The translations under genes were made by a program, and so were the position numbers. Shown here in pieces: positions 24,681 through 36,747 of a stretch of DNA of 64,000 nt (positions within the stretch are counted from its first letter, which is position 1; every line of letters begins with the position of its first letter). The notes beneath the pieces were generated by a model. It was not told the DNA's origin and did not search any database. It was given only the letters and a program-made list of their open reading frames with translations. Source of the stretch: Mugil cephalus (taxonomy: Eukaryota > Chordata > Actinopteri > Mugiliformes > Mugilidae); assembly GCF_022458985.1 (NCBI RefSeq), contig NC_061789.1:9978857-10042856 (forward strand), read 5' to 3'.

Positions 24681-24986
24681 TTACTTTTATGTTTTATTTA
24701 CTGAATATGCAATCTTTATTTAAAAAAGAAAAGAACATTGTTTTGTCTAAGAAAACCAGTCCATTTCATTGTCAGTGGAGAAATTAATTGAACACATGCA
24801 TTTTTATAACTGGTTGCGTTTTACGTCAACCTTGCAGAACGTTTGGAAGGATCATTCTAGTTCACAGAACTCCTTCAATTCAAATCACCATCTTGACATC
24901 ATCCCTGATTATACAACATTAAACTTTCCATTTTCATCTTGGTGGTGGTGAGCCGTCCAGGCCCAGAGGCAAAAAAAAAGGACATC

Positions 24987-25060
24987 ATCAGATTATGATG
25001 CTGCCTCCACCGTGCTTCAGTTCTGTTACTATGCGTTGCCTTTACATTTTTATAGGGCAG
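24987..25060 (-). mobile_element. Tc1-like transposase fragment 3
   Basis: Third occurrence of the ATGATGCTGCCTCCACC word, followed by sequence resembling the continuation at fragment 2. Remnant only. Confidence 0.4.
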
Positions 25061-27352
25061 TGTGTTCTTTCCCAAACAAGGTTAACAAAAAAATAAATAA
25101 ATAAATAATTTTTTTAGATGTTTCACCTGCCATTCAGGTACAACCTTTTGCTCTAGAAGACTGGTGCTCAGTTGGGTTTTAAATCGGAACATCAAACATG
25201 CACAGGCCAACATGGATTTAGCTGTGCTTTGAGGACGACAACAGAAAAGACAGATAGTGTGAAAGAGGTGTGAAGGGAGTCGTCAGCGTCAAATTGGAAA
25301 ACCCTTCTAGGAACAATGGAGGTAGACAAAAGCATGAAGTTGAGTCCTCACATCAGCTGAAATCAAACTGATATAGAACAAACTGGGCTGGAGTGAACAA
25401 ATCCGACCGCAGTCGTGGTTGGTTTTCAGTGGTTTTGAATGATGGAGCTGTTTGTCAACTCTGCTGCTATCTGTGTCAGCTTCTCCAACATGAGTCACGT
25501 TGAGTCCGCTGGCCTACATTTCGGTAAAGATCCCCCGACCAGCACTTCAAAAACCGAAAATAAACAGGGAGAGGAGAGATCAGACGAGAGGTGACTGTGA
25601 TGGGAGTACGCTGTGGTTTACAGTGACAGTAATGCTGTATGCTGTATATGCATGCACCAGGTTTATTTTTAGTACCACAGCATATATTTGAGCTATGTCC
25701 CAGTACAAAATACAAATACTATGTCTTTTAATTCTCCAAAGTCCACTTATATATATACTTCAGGATGTACTCTCAAGACAAACGCACAAGAACACCTCAT
25801 TATCCAACAGGTACAGGGAACCAAGGCTGTACCAAGACTGAGGGAAGAAGGATTTCCTTGTAAATTTGCTCTTGCGTTTATAGTTCTCGCATTTTAAAGG
25901 GAAACGACTAATGTTAGCAACATCTCTCATATGTGTGATTTGATTCATCCTTTTCCCCTTCTCTAATTATGGGAAGGGGAAGATTTGAGGTTTCAAAGCC
26001 TCACATGACAGTGGCATTTCAAACACTGGAGACAAAACACTGCATGACTCATGCATTTTGTTTTTCAGTCATATTCGCAATAAGATTCTCCTCTAAGTAC
26101 GTAGAGGGGGGTGGGGTGGTTGGGGGAAGGAAAGCCTTTTTTTTTTGTGGTTTTCTAAATGCAAAACTGGTGACATCTAGTGGCCATCACTAAATCTAAC
26201 ACATGTTAAAGATGTTGCAATTCTCAAAGCTGTCAGTCAACGCTCCAAAGGGTCAGTGACAGGACATTTTTTGAATTGTTACACCTAAGAAAAACAACAA
26301 ACACGATTCCAGGTTGACGCCTTTCATCCCTTTTCATTATCAAATGTTTCCTCTTTCATTCTGGCGCAGCGGTTAGAACCTGAGGTGTGTCGGAACTAAA
26401 TCTCTTCTTTTGTGTAAGAGTGCTTATATATCACTTGCAATGAATTGCATGTCACCATGCTACAATACTTAAAATGATGCTTGTATATTCCTCACCAAAG
26501 GTCTGAATTATTAATTATACCTTTTTGCCTCACATGTTACGACTTGTACCCACTGTTCTTGGACCAAACTCAGAATAGCACAGGATAGTCTCCTTTCTCC
26601 ACCTCTAAACTGTTCCTCCTCTGTTGGTACAGGTATAACATTTCCAATCACTTTCAGTCCCACTGTTGTCATACGCTGCCTCAAATCACACCTCTCTGCG
26701 TTATCACCCTCCACAGAGTGGGCCCTTATCTTGTACAACGAGTTTCACAACAGACTTTTGTTACAACTGTGATAACACATGTGACCTTTGTGCTGCTTTC
26801 ATGTATGGATTACACATTTCTTGGATTTCTTTTAAACTTAAAACTTTTGTTGAAGCCGAGAGCACTTTGTTCAAATAGCAATGGTTAGAAGCAGTCGTAT
26901 GCCCCACTGCATTTGACTTCAGTGTGTTTTCCACTTATCAATAAAAGCAATAGCAATAATAAAAAAAAAGCTGTCAATCACATTAAAATATGAGATGGAA
27001 TATGACATGATATTCTCCTATTGCATATTTCAAATGTGTTATGATATCTTTTAGACATCAGTTTTGTTATACACTGTAAAAATACGAAGAAAAACGTGAG
27101 TGAGCAGGAGAAATAAATTCACAATGTTCTGTTTTACAGCGCAGGTGAAGCTTCTATCTCGTTAGCATATTTACGGACCACTTTGAGTGCAAGTCCACGT
27201 TTGAGACGTCTTTTATGAGAAAGCACGCGCTTGTGGTCCGACGGAGGATGTGGGACACATTCCAGTCATTGCTCCTTCTTCTTCTGTGGCTATGCCACCA
27301 AAACCCAAAAGACTAAATAAGGTTCTCCTTAGAGACTCCCGCCATAAATACA

Positions 27353-27560
27353 CACCGGCATAACATTATGACCACCTGTCTAGTATTGTGTAGGTCTCAC
27401 TTGTGTCTTCAAAACACTTTAAGCTCATGAGAGAGTGGACACGGGCCTTCTTGAGGGTGTTGGAAAGACCCTCTGGATCATTCCCAAAAATGGATCTGTA
27501 GTTGGACCTGAAGTGTAAATAGTTACAAGGATATAAATCAGCATGGGGGGGTGACTGTGG
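27353..27560 (+). mobile_element. MITE copy C (ATAACATTATGACCAC family), 5' half
   Basis: Starts CACCGGCATAACATTATGAC and continues with GTGTAGGTCTC and GGGCCTTCTTGAGGGTGT as in copies A and F, then loses similarity at about 27.56 kb. Confidence 0.6.
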
Positions 27561-29514
27561 GGTCAAATTGACAGAACTCCCGCGGAGAAAGACCAGATGC
27601 TACAGAGTGCTCTGCGTAAGGGACGAGCGGAGGGCGACAGATTGAAGTTTACGCGCAGCTCCGGCTCGTATCAACGCTGACATAAATCTGCTGCTGTTGC
27701 ACCGCTTTGTTCTCTCTCTGTTCTTTCCACTGTGGCAACATGGGAAGACCAACAGCACACTAGCCAGGGGTGGTCCGCCTCGCTGAGATGTTCGTGTTTA
27801 GTTTCAAGCTCAGAAACGAAAATCAGCATCGTTTATAACGGTCCAAATCGTCTCAAGGCGCTTTACAGAACGACCGGCGGAGGTAGGCAGATAAATCGTC
27901 TGGGCAAAGCAAACATGACACAAGAAACTGTGCAAGAATTTGAAAAACAAGTCCGTGACTCGTTTATTACGAGATTAAGAGGCTTTGAGGATCTCTTACT
28001 CATCGTACAGCAGGACAGCTCCCCAGTCATCGAGTTCTGACCTCTCTAGCACAAAATACTTGGGATTCTAATGTTGCGTGACAAATAGATACACAGTGTG
28101 GATGTGATTGGGAACGGGTGGAAGGAAGGCGAGGTTTGCTCATCAGATGGAGGAAAGGGAGTTTGGAATCCTGTGAATGAACCAGGCGTTTGTGAGGGAT
28201 AACGGGACAGAGTGCGTTTTTTGCCCCCCGTTGCTTCAAGCCATTAATCATTAAATCATAGGGTTCAGATCGTGGTCACAGGTGCTGTTCTCTGCACACG
28301 GAGCCAGCTAGGGAGGAGAACAAAAAGGAAAGAAAACATTCAGTCCAACTGAATTCAGTTCAGTTGTGTGAACAGTGTGCTCCCAACAACACCCCTTTAA
28401 GCAAACACTTGGCAACAGCAACAGCACATTTTTTAAGATAGGGATAAGACTGTTCCAACGACATTTGGGTTTTATCCCACCGTTAAACAGATGCACAGCT
28501 GCAGTGACGCACCCTTGCATTGAAATACACTGATTTGTGTAGAACATTCTGATTCATCGTAGAGTTCGCTTCCACCGATTATGGACGGCACCTGAAAATT
28601 AAAGTTACTCCTGTTTAAAAAAGGACAGTTAGATCAAATTTTCATGTTTTTGTGATGGCATGTAGTCAGTTGAATGGGGGAAGACAATGCATTTTGATAT
28701 TTTTCACACCCTATATTTACCAAAATACATCAGATTTTCTCTAAAACTTCACAGTGAAAAGGAAACGGAGAGTCATCAAATACAAGATACTCCATGTTTC
28801 AGTAAAACATTACACGAGCATGATGTTTTACTGACATATAGATAACCTATGGACTCATTAGTGCTTCCTGGTAAAGTAGTTTGTCTCTAACTGTCTCTGA
28901 TTTGGCTTTAAAATAGACTTTTTCACCTCAGCCACTGATATGTGATACTGGCTCATTTTGCCCGAATAAACAAACACAAAAGCATAATATCTCTGTATCA
29001 TTGGCTTGATTGGGTCCTCTTTGTCTACTTTCAGGAAAATCTGGTGATGTTTTGAGTCTTTTTTATGCAGAAGTGTAAACAGTGCATGCTGTGTCCTGAG
29101 GACATTCACTTAGTGTCAAACCTGAAGTACGTGATATATTTAGGAGCCCATACTTGGTGTAAACCGAGGGAACCTCTCAGCCGTACCTTACCGCAGCTGC
29201 TGAGCCTGACTCCCTAGAATGACGCCGATAGCATCAGCAGAGCATAATTGCTTTCATACTTACTGCCTGAAAGACCTTGTGTAGCGTGCACGTCAAACTT
29301 TTGTGTTTATTCCAATGGATTTTTTTTTTTTAACTTGAAGCTGAACTGTATACATGATCTGGTTTATGGTCAATTTGACATATTTAATACACACACACAT
29401 GTTGACATGTGACAAATTCACATGTGTGAGAGTCTTAACTCATCCGCACGGTATTTCAGGCAGCTTTTTAATGCACTATGTTTAAAGCGTCAAGCATCTC
29501 TGTGGAATGTACAG

Positions 29515-29605
29515 TTGACTCAGAAAGTAATCAAAGCAATAGAAGTGTTCAGACTATTTGCTGAGCGACTGGAGTCCACTTGTGGCGCACTGAATTGATC
29601 AGGTT
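29515..29605. mobile_element. Tc1-type terminal fragment
   Basis: Contains the words CAGAAAGTAATCA, GTTCAGACTA, GGAGTCCACTTGTGG and ACTGAATTGATCAG, which are typical of a common fish Tc1-like repeat, with no transposase left. Assignment is from memory of the family. Confidence 0.35.
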
Positions 29606-29667
29606 TGTGAGTGTTGCCTTGTTGCCGTCATTTTCAAAAATGACTGAGTTGGATGGTAAATATATAC

Positions 29668-29876
29668 ACCATCACACATAACATTATGACCACTGACAGG
29701 AGAAGAAGCATCTTCTGCTGGGAAATGTATGGACCTATCATCTGTGTGGATGTTACGTAGACACGTACCACCCAACTAGACCAGACCAGACACCCCATAA
29801 AAAAAAAAAAAATACCTGAAGAACATCGCAAGGCGTTGACCTTTGACCTAACCTCCAAATTCCCTAGATCCCTATT
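29668..29876 (-). mobile_element. MITE copy D (ATAACATTATGACCAC family), inverted
   Basis: Contains CATAACATTATGACCACTG at its left, then TTCTGCTGGGAAATGTATGG and CCCAACTAGACCAGACCAGA, the reverse complement order of copies A and F. It ends near CTCCAAATTCCCTAGATCCC. Confidence 0.6.
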
Positions 29877-30495
29877 AAGTATCTGGATGCAATAAATGAA
29901 AACGAAACGATAATCATTGCTAACCCAGCGCCCTTCGCCGTCTCATTTGTTACACATCTCTAGTCGGTGCTGCAGGCCAATCAAAGGTCAGACCTGCGAA
30001 GCTGAGAGAGAGTTATGCAAGCAGCAAGCTCTTGAAAAGAAGTGACGACCTCTGTGCTGACTGTGAGTGAAAAGGGAGCGTAATTTGACAGTGCGGAAAA
30101 TACTGATAGGTCACGCTTCCTTCATTTGACACAATTCAAAAAACAATTCCATTTGTCATGTGCACATGCACACGTGCACTGAACTTTGTGCAAAGTATAA
30201 ACAACTTCAGAGGAACTTAACACAAAAAACGTGAAAGGTTTGTCAGTAAAAAGGCAAAACATTTCCTCCTCAGATGCCAAATTTTGCAGCTAATCGTAGT
30301 TAAATAGAATAGAAAAAGAGTGAAGCCAGGTGAGTCTTTATTAATCGGTTATGGATTTGTGTGTTTACAGAATGGGGTGTGTATTAAGTGTGAAATATGA
30401 TACATCAGCTCCACCCATGTGAAGCAATACCCCTCACAAATAGTGTGGTGTGACTGTCACAGTATTAAATGTTGTGAAATGCAGGACAGAGGTTG

Positions 30496-30502
30496 TATAA
30501 AA
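30496..30502 (+). promoter_or_regulatory. TATA-like box, amine oxidase copy 1
   Basis: TATAAAA lies 180 bp upstream of the ATG, in a stretch shared with copy 2 (GAGGGCG, GTCAAGAGGTTATGT follow in both). The position suits a TATA box, but the start site is not known. Confidence 0.45.
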
Positions 30503-30681
30503 CCACAGTTCCATAATTATTCATTCTAAAAAAAAGGAGGGCGAGTCAAGAGGTTATGTTGTCTGTGCAGAGAGCGTGGGAGGAAAAAGGACTTTGAAAG
30601 GCGCACCTCCCCTTTTCAAACGTGCCCGATTCCTGCCTCTTCCTCTCTTCCTCTGCTCTCTCTTCTCCAAGCGTGCGCACA

Positions 30682-33600
30682 ATGGCAGAGCGGAGGAGGA
30701 ACCCCCTGGTGAAGTGGGCGCTCATTCTTTTCGTCCTGACCTCCGTCATTCTCAACATCGTCCTGATTGCCATCCACTCCAGCAGGTCGCCCAAATGCTC
30801 CGCTCACCCTGTCCACCCGCCGAGGGGCACCCACGACGAGCGCAGCCTCGTGTTCGCCGACCTCACCGAGGAGGAGTACGCGCAGGTCCAGCGGTACATG
30901 CTCAAGCAGAAAGATTTGGACTTATCCATCAGCCAGACCACCAAGCCATCGCAAAACTATCTGTTTTTAATTGACCTTTCTCTTCCAAAGAAAGCTGAAG
31001 CGCTGGCTTACTTGGATGGGAAAGGTGCCAAGCCGGTAAGAGAGGCGACAGTGGTGGTCTTTTACGGCACTAGAGGCTATATCAAGGAGTATGTGGTGGG
31101 GCCTCTTCCCAACCCGACATTCCACAGGGATGTCACTATAGAGAGATACAACACGAGTCTGCCAATCAATTCACGTACAGTCACCATTGGGGAACATGTC
31201 TTGATTTCCAAGTTTTTTGAAACTGAGCTTTACCCCAAGTTGGAGAAACTCCTGAAAGAAAGCTTCGGCGTGGGCCAGGGAGAGAAACTGAACACGTTCG
31301 AGCATTTGCCCCGTGGGGTCCGATCGGGAGACAGGAAGACTTGGATGTCGTTCTTTAGGGACAGGAGCGGCATGTACATACACCCAGTGGGCTTCGAGGT
31401 GCTGCTCAATCACGAGAGCGTAAACGAGTCCCAGTGGAGAGTGGATCGAGTATTTTACAACGGCAAATACTTTGACTCCTTGGAGGAGCTTCAGCATCAA
31501 TATGATAGCGGATCCGTTAAGAAAATCGTTTACAAGAAGTCGCCAGATTATAGCTCTCTGAAACCCAAGACCAAACCTCTGCAGATCGGCCCGCAACAGT
31601 TTTACGCAGAGGGGAAGCGCTACAGCGTCAAGGACAACCATGTCCTCTACCTGGACTGGAGTTTCGCCTTCGGACTGAACTCTCTCACTGGCATGAGGGT
31701 GTTTGATGTGCGGTTTAAAGGTGAGAGGATCGTCTACGAGCTGAGCGTGCAGGAGGCCATGTCTGTGTACGGCGCGGTGACGCCGGGGATGATCCTCACC
31801 AAGTTTCTGGATTCGAGCACCGGGATAGGACGCTACGCATATGAGCTAGTCCGTGGCGTGGATTGCCCCTACGGGGCAACTTACGTGGACACATACCGTT
31901 ACATCGATATCCCAGCCCCGATGAGATACAGGAACTCAATCTGCATCTTTGAGCACAACATGGGTCAGCCCCTGCGAAGGCACTTCTCTGACTTTTACCA
32001 GAATAGTTTTGGAGGGATGGCGAATAGCGCTCTGGTGTTTAGGACCATCACAGCTATAGGGAACTACGACTACATGTGGGATTTCATCTTCTACCAGAAC
32101 GGAGCCGTGGAGGCCAAAGTGCACGCCACCGGTTACATCTCCTCTTCTTACCTGGTGGAGGGCAGTTTGAAATTCGGACACCAGGTGGCGGAGAATGTGC
32201 TGGGGAACATCCACACCCACTTCATCAACTTCAAGGTTGACATGGATGTGGGTGGTGAGTATCCTGTCCATTAGTTGCCAGTGTAAAAATTGCTGAAAAC
32301 ATCTCTGTTTTAGCCTGTGGCCTTTATGTTGCTATTTGCAAAGTGTTTTCCCCCTAATTGCTTCAAATGTCAGGGGCGTCTCTGGCCAACACGGGGCCCT
32401 GGGCAAGACTGGGGCCCCCTTACTTTTATTGAGATCTTTGAAACAAGTTGTGCTGTGTAGGAACATATTTTTTAACAGATGTGCTTATTTGCTCTTACAA
32501 CAGAGTATATGGCATATAAACTAATAGACTTAGATTTAGACAGACCTTAATGATACACAAGGGAAATTACTTGGTCACACTAGCTTAGTTGCACATGAAA
32601 GTAAAACTCTTAAAAATCACAAGTAGAAAGAAAGATAAAACAAAATAAGTTTAGATTAAAGACAGAAAACATAAGTAATAAAAAAATGAAATAAATCTAG
32701 TAAAATAAAATAAACAATGTAATCAAAAAGTTACAGAATTAGCATTATCAATAAATGTACAAAAGTAGTTGGCAAAACAGTGTCCAAGGTGATCCAGTTG
32801 TTTGGTCAGTTACATAGCAACAGTAGCATTGATTGTGTAGCATGGTGTTTCCTTGTCCGCTGAGGGAGGGATGTCAACTCCAACACCCACGAGTGCGTAA
32901 TTTAGGCCTCAAGTGCTGCAGTGTTGCTGTAAAATCAAATTGATTGATTTGGCACAATAAAGAATCGGAAAGGTTAACTGAGGACATACAGACATTTGTA
33001 TAACGCAAGTTTGTCTGAATTCGTCTGAAATTTCAGCAAAAGTTTTAGTCGCTATTGTTGAAAGTGAAGCAGCAAGTAGAAACAAAAATCAACCCCACTG
33101 TTTGATGTTTGGGTGGAGTTGTTACAGAGCAAGCCAGACTGACGAGCGCACAAGTATAAATATCGCACACCAGTGAAGGGTCCATGGTAAAAAAAAAGTT
33201 AAAAAAAATCACTAGACTAATTAAGCTAGCTTCCTTCACGGTCTTGCCAGTGAGCTGCCATGATCGATAAAAAGGTGTGCCATAAGGCTATATAGGCTGT
33301 ATATAAACAAAGCATGAGCCGTTCACATCAAGATTCCCCGGTGCAATTTCTCGAACACGACGTAGGGCTACTTCACCTAGGCGCTTCCATCAAAAATGGT
33401 GTAAAAACGCATTTGATCAACCTGATTGAAAAAATGGAAAAAAATCTCTCCCCTTCAGTCTCTCTGTCGGACCGGTCTCTTAAGGGAGGGAACCAAAACT
33501 TTGCTCTGTTTTTGAGCTGTTCACAGCCCTGGAGCTTCTACAAAGACACAGTCTGACAGGCCGTCCAGTGACAAAATCAGAATGTGACAGGCAGGTACAT

Positions 33601-36600
33601 CAACATCATAGTGTCAATTAGTGGGTCAACACGGCATTCCTGTTCACATCGAAGGTGAGCCAACCCGATAAATCCTGGGTCGATTGCTGGGTTATTCGAC
33701 CCATGTCTACCCGCATTTTTCAGGTCGATGTGAAATTGGCTTAAGTTTCAAAAGTCCTTGAATGGTGGATCAGACTGGTCATTCACTGCAAGAGGTGTAC
33801 CAATCATATCTATCCACTGATGTGATTTGCATGGGTGTACCTGGGTCAGAAGGATGCAAATTGGTTTGACTTCATCTATCCATTGAAAAGCAATGCCACT
33901 GGGCTGGGAATGAGCCTTTGATTTGCTTACTTGCAAAGATTTTACGAAACAAAACAAAGGCCATTGCGAGTGTAGTGTATCTTGAGTAGGCCGTAGTGTC
34001 TGTGTTTTTAAAGTGCATGTGTTTTTCCAAGAGTTCTTAAGACTGCCTGGCATAATACAGCAAATCTTTTACGAATCAAATGACCTGTGGTAGTGCCAGG
34101 TTCCTAAAACATTCTAAAGCCCTCTGCCTGTTGCAGAGCGACAGCAAGATGGTTCTTAGCCTGAAATATCCAGGTGTTTGATGAATGAAGTTTGATTTTA
34201 GACTAATACAGGAATGCAAAAATATGTAGAAAAATTAAAGCGGTAAAATCAATACAATGAGCTAAAAGACTCTAAAATGACAGACATTTTTTAATTGTCT
34301 CTTCCGCAGGTATGAAGAATATATTCCAGACCAAAGACATGGAGTATGTTAATGTGTCATTGCCCTGGATGCCCGATCGCTATGCTATGGTGCCCCAACT
34401 GGTGGAGAAGCAGCTCAACACAGAACAGGTCTGCACTGATCTTGCATCACATGTGCAAAGTCTTTCTTTTTTATGACATGTAAATTAGAATAACAGGAAC
34501 AAGTACTAGTGTGCAACAAAGGTCAGTAACAAAGGATCTAAAGCTTTGATATGGAGACAGCTCTAAATGTTCTCTGCTCAGGGAACACTGTGTCTTACTC
34601 AGTTACTTAGTTTGTAACGATGCATGTCAGTAAACAGCAAAGTCAGATATTGACCAGTTAGTTCAATAATGTAAGTAGCCTACATGTAGAGTCTATATTA
34701 AACATACTGATTTCTTACCAATTTTGATGTCATGGTCATACATACATTAAATGAAACTACTTCTCTGCACATTTGTTTAAGAAAAACCGAGAAAGAAATT
34801 AAACATGTTCACGTAGTTTCATAGTCTACAGTATGTTTTTTTTCTATATTTTATTTGAAATCGTCATCTGTCAGTAGAATCTCAACTTACCACTCAGATA
34901 TCAATTGTCTCTAGGGGTGGGAAAAAATATCGATATGGCAATATATTGCAATATTATTTTTTTGACCACCACTTTTGACCACCACTTTTTCTGCACAAGT
35001 GCAATGAATTGGAAATGGCTCATTTGCATTGATCTTGTATTTTGACTCAATTTGTCCAGTGAATTATAACTGTCATATGTACCATGTGTATTTAAAGCTG
35101 CATTTAAAAATTTTAAGTGAACTATGTAGAATATTGCAATATATCGTAATATGATATCTATCTTATCATTAATACTGACCCCTGCTTGATTTGTTGTTTT
35201 GTTATGTCTAGAACATTGAATGGGGGACTAATATCTGATGCAACACTTCGCAGGAAGCTGCCTTGCGACATGACACCAAGACTCCTCGCTACCTCCACAT
35301 CGCCAGTGACAAAACCAACAAGTGGGGACACAAGCGCTCCTACAGACTCCAGGTGTACAGCTTTGCAGGTGACCACCTCCCAGAGAGCCAGGCTGAGGAA
35401 AGGTCCATGTCCTGGGCCAGGTAGGACTCGACAGCTGGAGAAAAAAAACTCTCATCTTTAAGATAAAATCACTGCAAACATGTTTTTTACCAGCAGGTTT
35501 GCATTGAACCTGCCGGCAAAAGATGTATGCAAGCCAGTCAATCAGAACATTCATGTTGATGACCCTGTGAACATGCCATGTGTGAAGATCTGGATGTGAT
35601 GGAAGCTGAGTTGACAATTTGTTCTAAAAATCGATGGGTTGGATGTAAGAAAAATGTGCAGTTGTGAGCACCACAACAACTTTGACAAGGGCCCCATCAT
35701 TACAGTCTCGAAGCTGGGTTAAAATATCTCTGAAACAACAAGGTCTGTGGGGTACTCGCACACACAGTAGTGGTGACTATCTGCCAGGAATAGTCAGACA
35801 AGGGGGAATCTTGGAACTGGTGAGAGGACGTTGGAGACGATGCCTGAAGTCTGATTTGCAATAGGTCCATCTCGCAACAGGGACTTACAAGACTGGCTGT
35901 TGCTGCTTTGGTCCAGGTACCACACGGCACTTTAGAGATCCTGTAGTCTTCGATAGGAGGAAACCTGTTTGGGGACACTAAAAGAACCAAGCCTGTTAGG
36001 GAGATGATTGTTATGATTTGGCTCATCAGTGTATGTTTCACTTATATGCAGATGACACAATGCTATATGTTGTCCCAAGACCTGCAATTTATGTTATAAG
36101 TGACCTGGAAATATTTTGATGTTACCAAGTGATTCAATTGTGGATTTCTGTTTTGGCCAAAGTCAACATTTTTGAATCTTCATGAATATGGCTTTTCTAT
36201 CATGGTTCTGCTGCAAAGCCATCACTCTCTGCTCATCTTCTCTATGTTTCCAGGTATAAGGTTGCTATCACCAAGCATAAGGACTTGGAGCAGACCAGCA
36301 GCAGTCTGTACAGTCAAAACGACATGTGGACACCAGCTGTTGACTTCAGCACATACATTGAAGACAATGAAAGCATTGTTGATGAGGTACATAGACATGG
36401 AACCTGAATGTAAAAAAAAAAAAAATGCTAACTTAACTTAAATCATTTGCATGATGTTTCTACAGGACCTGGTTGCCTGGGTGACTGCTGGCTTCCTCCA
36501 CATCCCTCACGCGGAGGACATCCCCAACACAGTAACTGTGGGCAATGGGGGCGGGGTCCTGCTGCGGCCCCACAACTACTTTGATGAAGACCCGTCCATC

Positions 36601-36747
36601 CACTCTGCGGACGGAGTGTATTTTAAGCCAGGTGCAGAGGACAGTTGTGAGCACAACAGGATGGCCTGCCTTACTCAAGATGTCTGCAGTCCTGTCCTGG
36701 AGACCTTCACCTTCCAGGGCTTCTTCACAAGCATGAAGTTTGATTAG
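30682..36747 (+). CDS. aoc2/3-like: Membrane copper amine oxidase, AOC2/AOC3 type, copy 1
   Basis: Primary-amine oxidase: amine, O2 and water give aldehyde, ammonia and H2O2. Exons: 30682-32254, 34310-34428, 35254-35420, 36254-36386, 36466-36747; phases join into 757 residues (human AOC3 about 763). Residues 12-31 form a type II signal anchor, placing the catalytic part outside the cell. Seen: catalytic-base Asp377 in KFLDSS, TPQ precursor Tyr462 in GNYDY, copper ligands His511 and His513 in NIHTH and His676 in [11 protein letters not shown]. Gly460, two before the TPQ tyrosine, takes the place of the AOC3 gate leucine, as in AOC2. ATG 30682 is the first in-frame ATG, with A at -3 and G at +4. 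The exon 2 donor (CAG/GTCTGC) is weak. All catalytic residues are kept, so the gene is probably active. Whether it is orthologous to AOC2, AOC3 or both is not decidable here. Confidence 0.95.
34913..35183. mobile_element. hAT-like insertion in intron 2 of amine oxidase copy 1
   Basis: Sequence from TAGGGGTGGGAAAAAATATC to about GACCCCTG is absent at the matching site in copy 2, where CTCAACTTACCA is followed soon by TTGTTTTGTTATG. TAGGGGTGGG ends with AT-rich GATAT words are typical of fish hAT MITEs. The right terminus is decayed and I see no clean target duplication. Confidence 0.5.
36036..36100 (+). mobile_element. LINE reverse-transcriptase fragment in intron 3, copy 1
   Basis: An open stretch reads [14 protein letters not shown] on the plus strand. 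YADD is the reverse-transcriptase catalytic motif of non-LTR elements. The same fragment sits in intron 3 of copy 2, so it entered before the duplication. No longer RT frame survives. Confidence 0.6.

Larger units (their letters stand above)
24681..30480. other. Gene-poor spacer between tbkbp1 and the amine oxidase array
   Basis: I see no credible coding exon here. It contains a Tc1-like fragment (HGGGSIM word at about 24.99 kb), MITE copies C and D, a second Tc1-type fragment near 29.52-29.60 kb, and from about 29.95 kb sequence duplicated upstream of the second amine oxidase gene. An open frame of 102 codons at 27732-28040 is unrecognised. Confidence 0.55.

Noticed and set aside
30622-30681. 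In-frame extension upstream of the amine oxidase copy 1 ATG (and 42055-42153 for copy 2)
   Set aside because: The extensions begin at GTG codons, have no ATG, and differ between the copies. The ATGs at 30682 and 42154 open a typical signal-anchor N-terminus.
31171-32271. Long minus-strand frames inside both amine oxidase exon 1 sequences
   Set aside because: They are antisense shadows of a strongly coding exon and occur identically in both copies.
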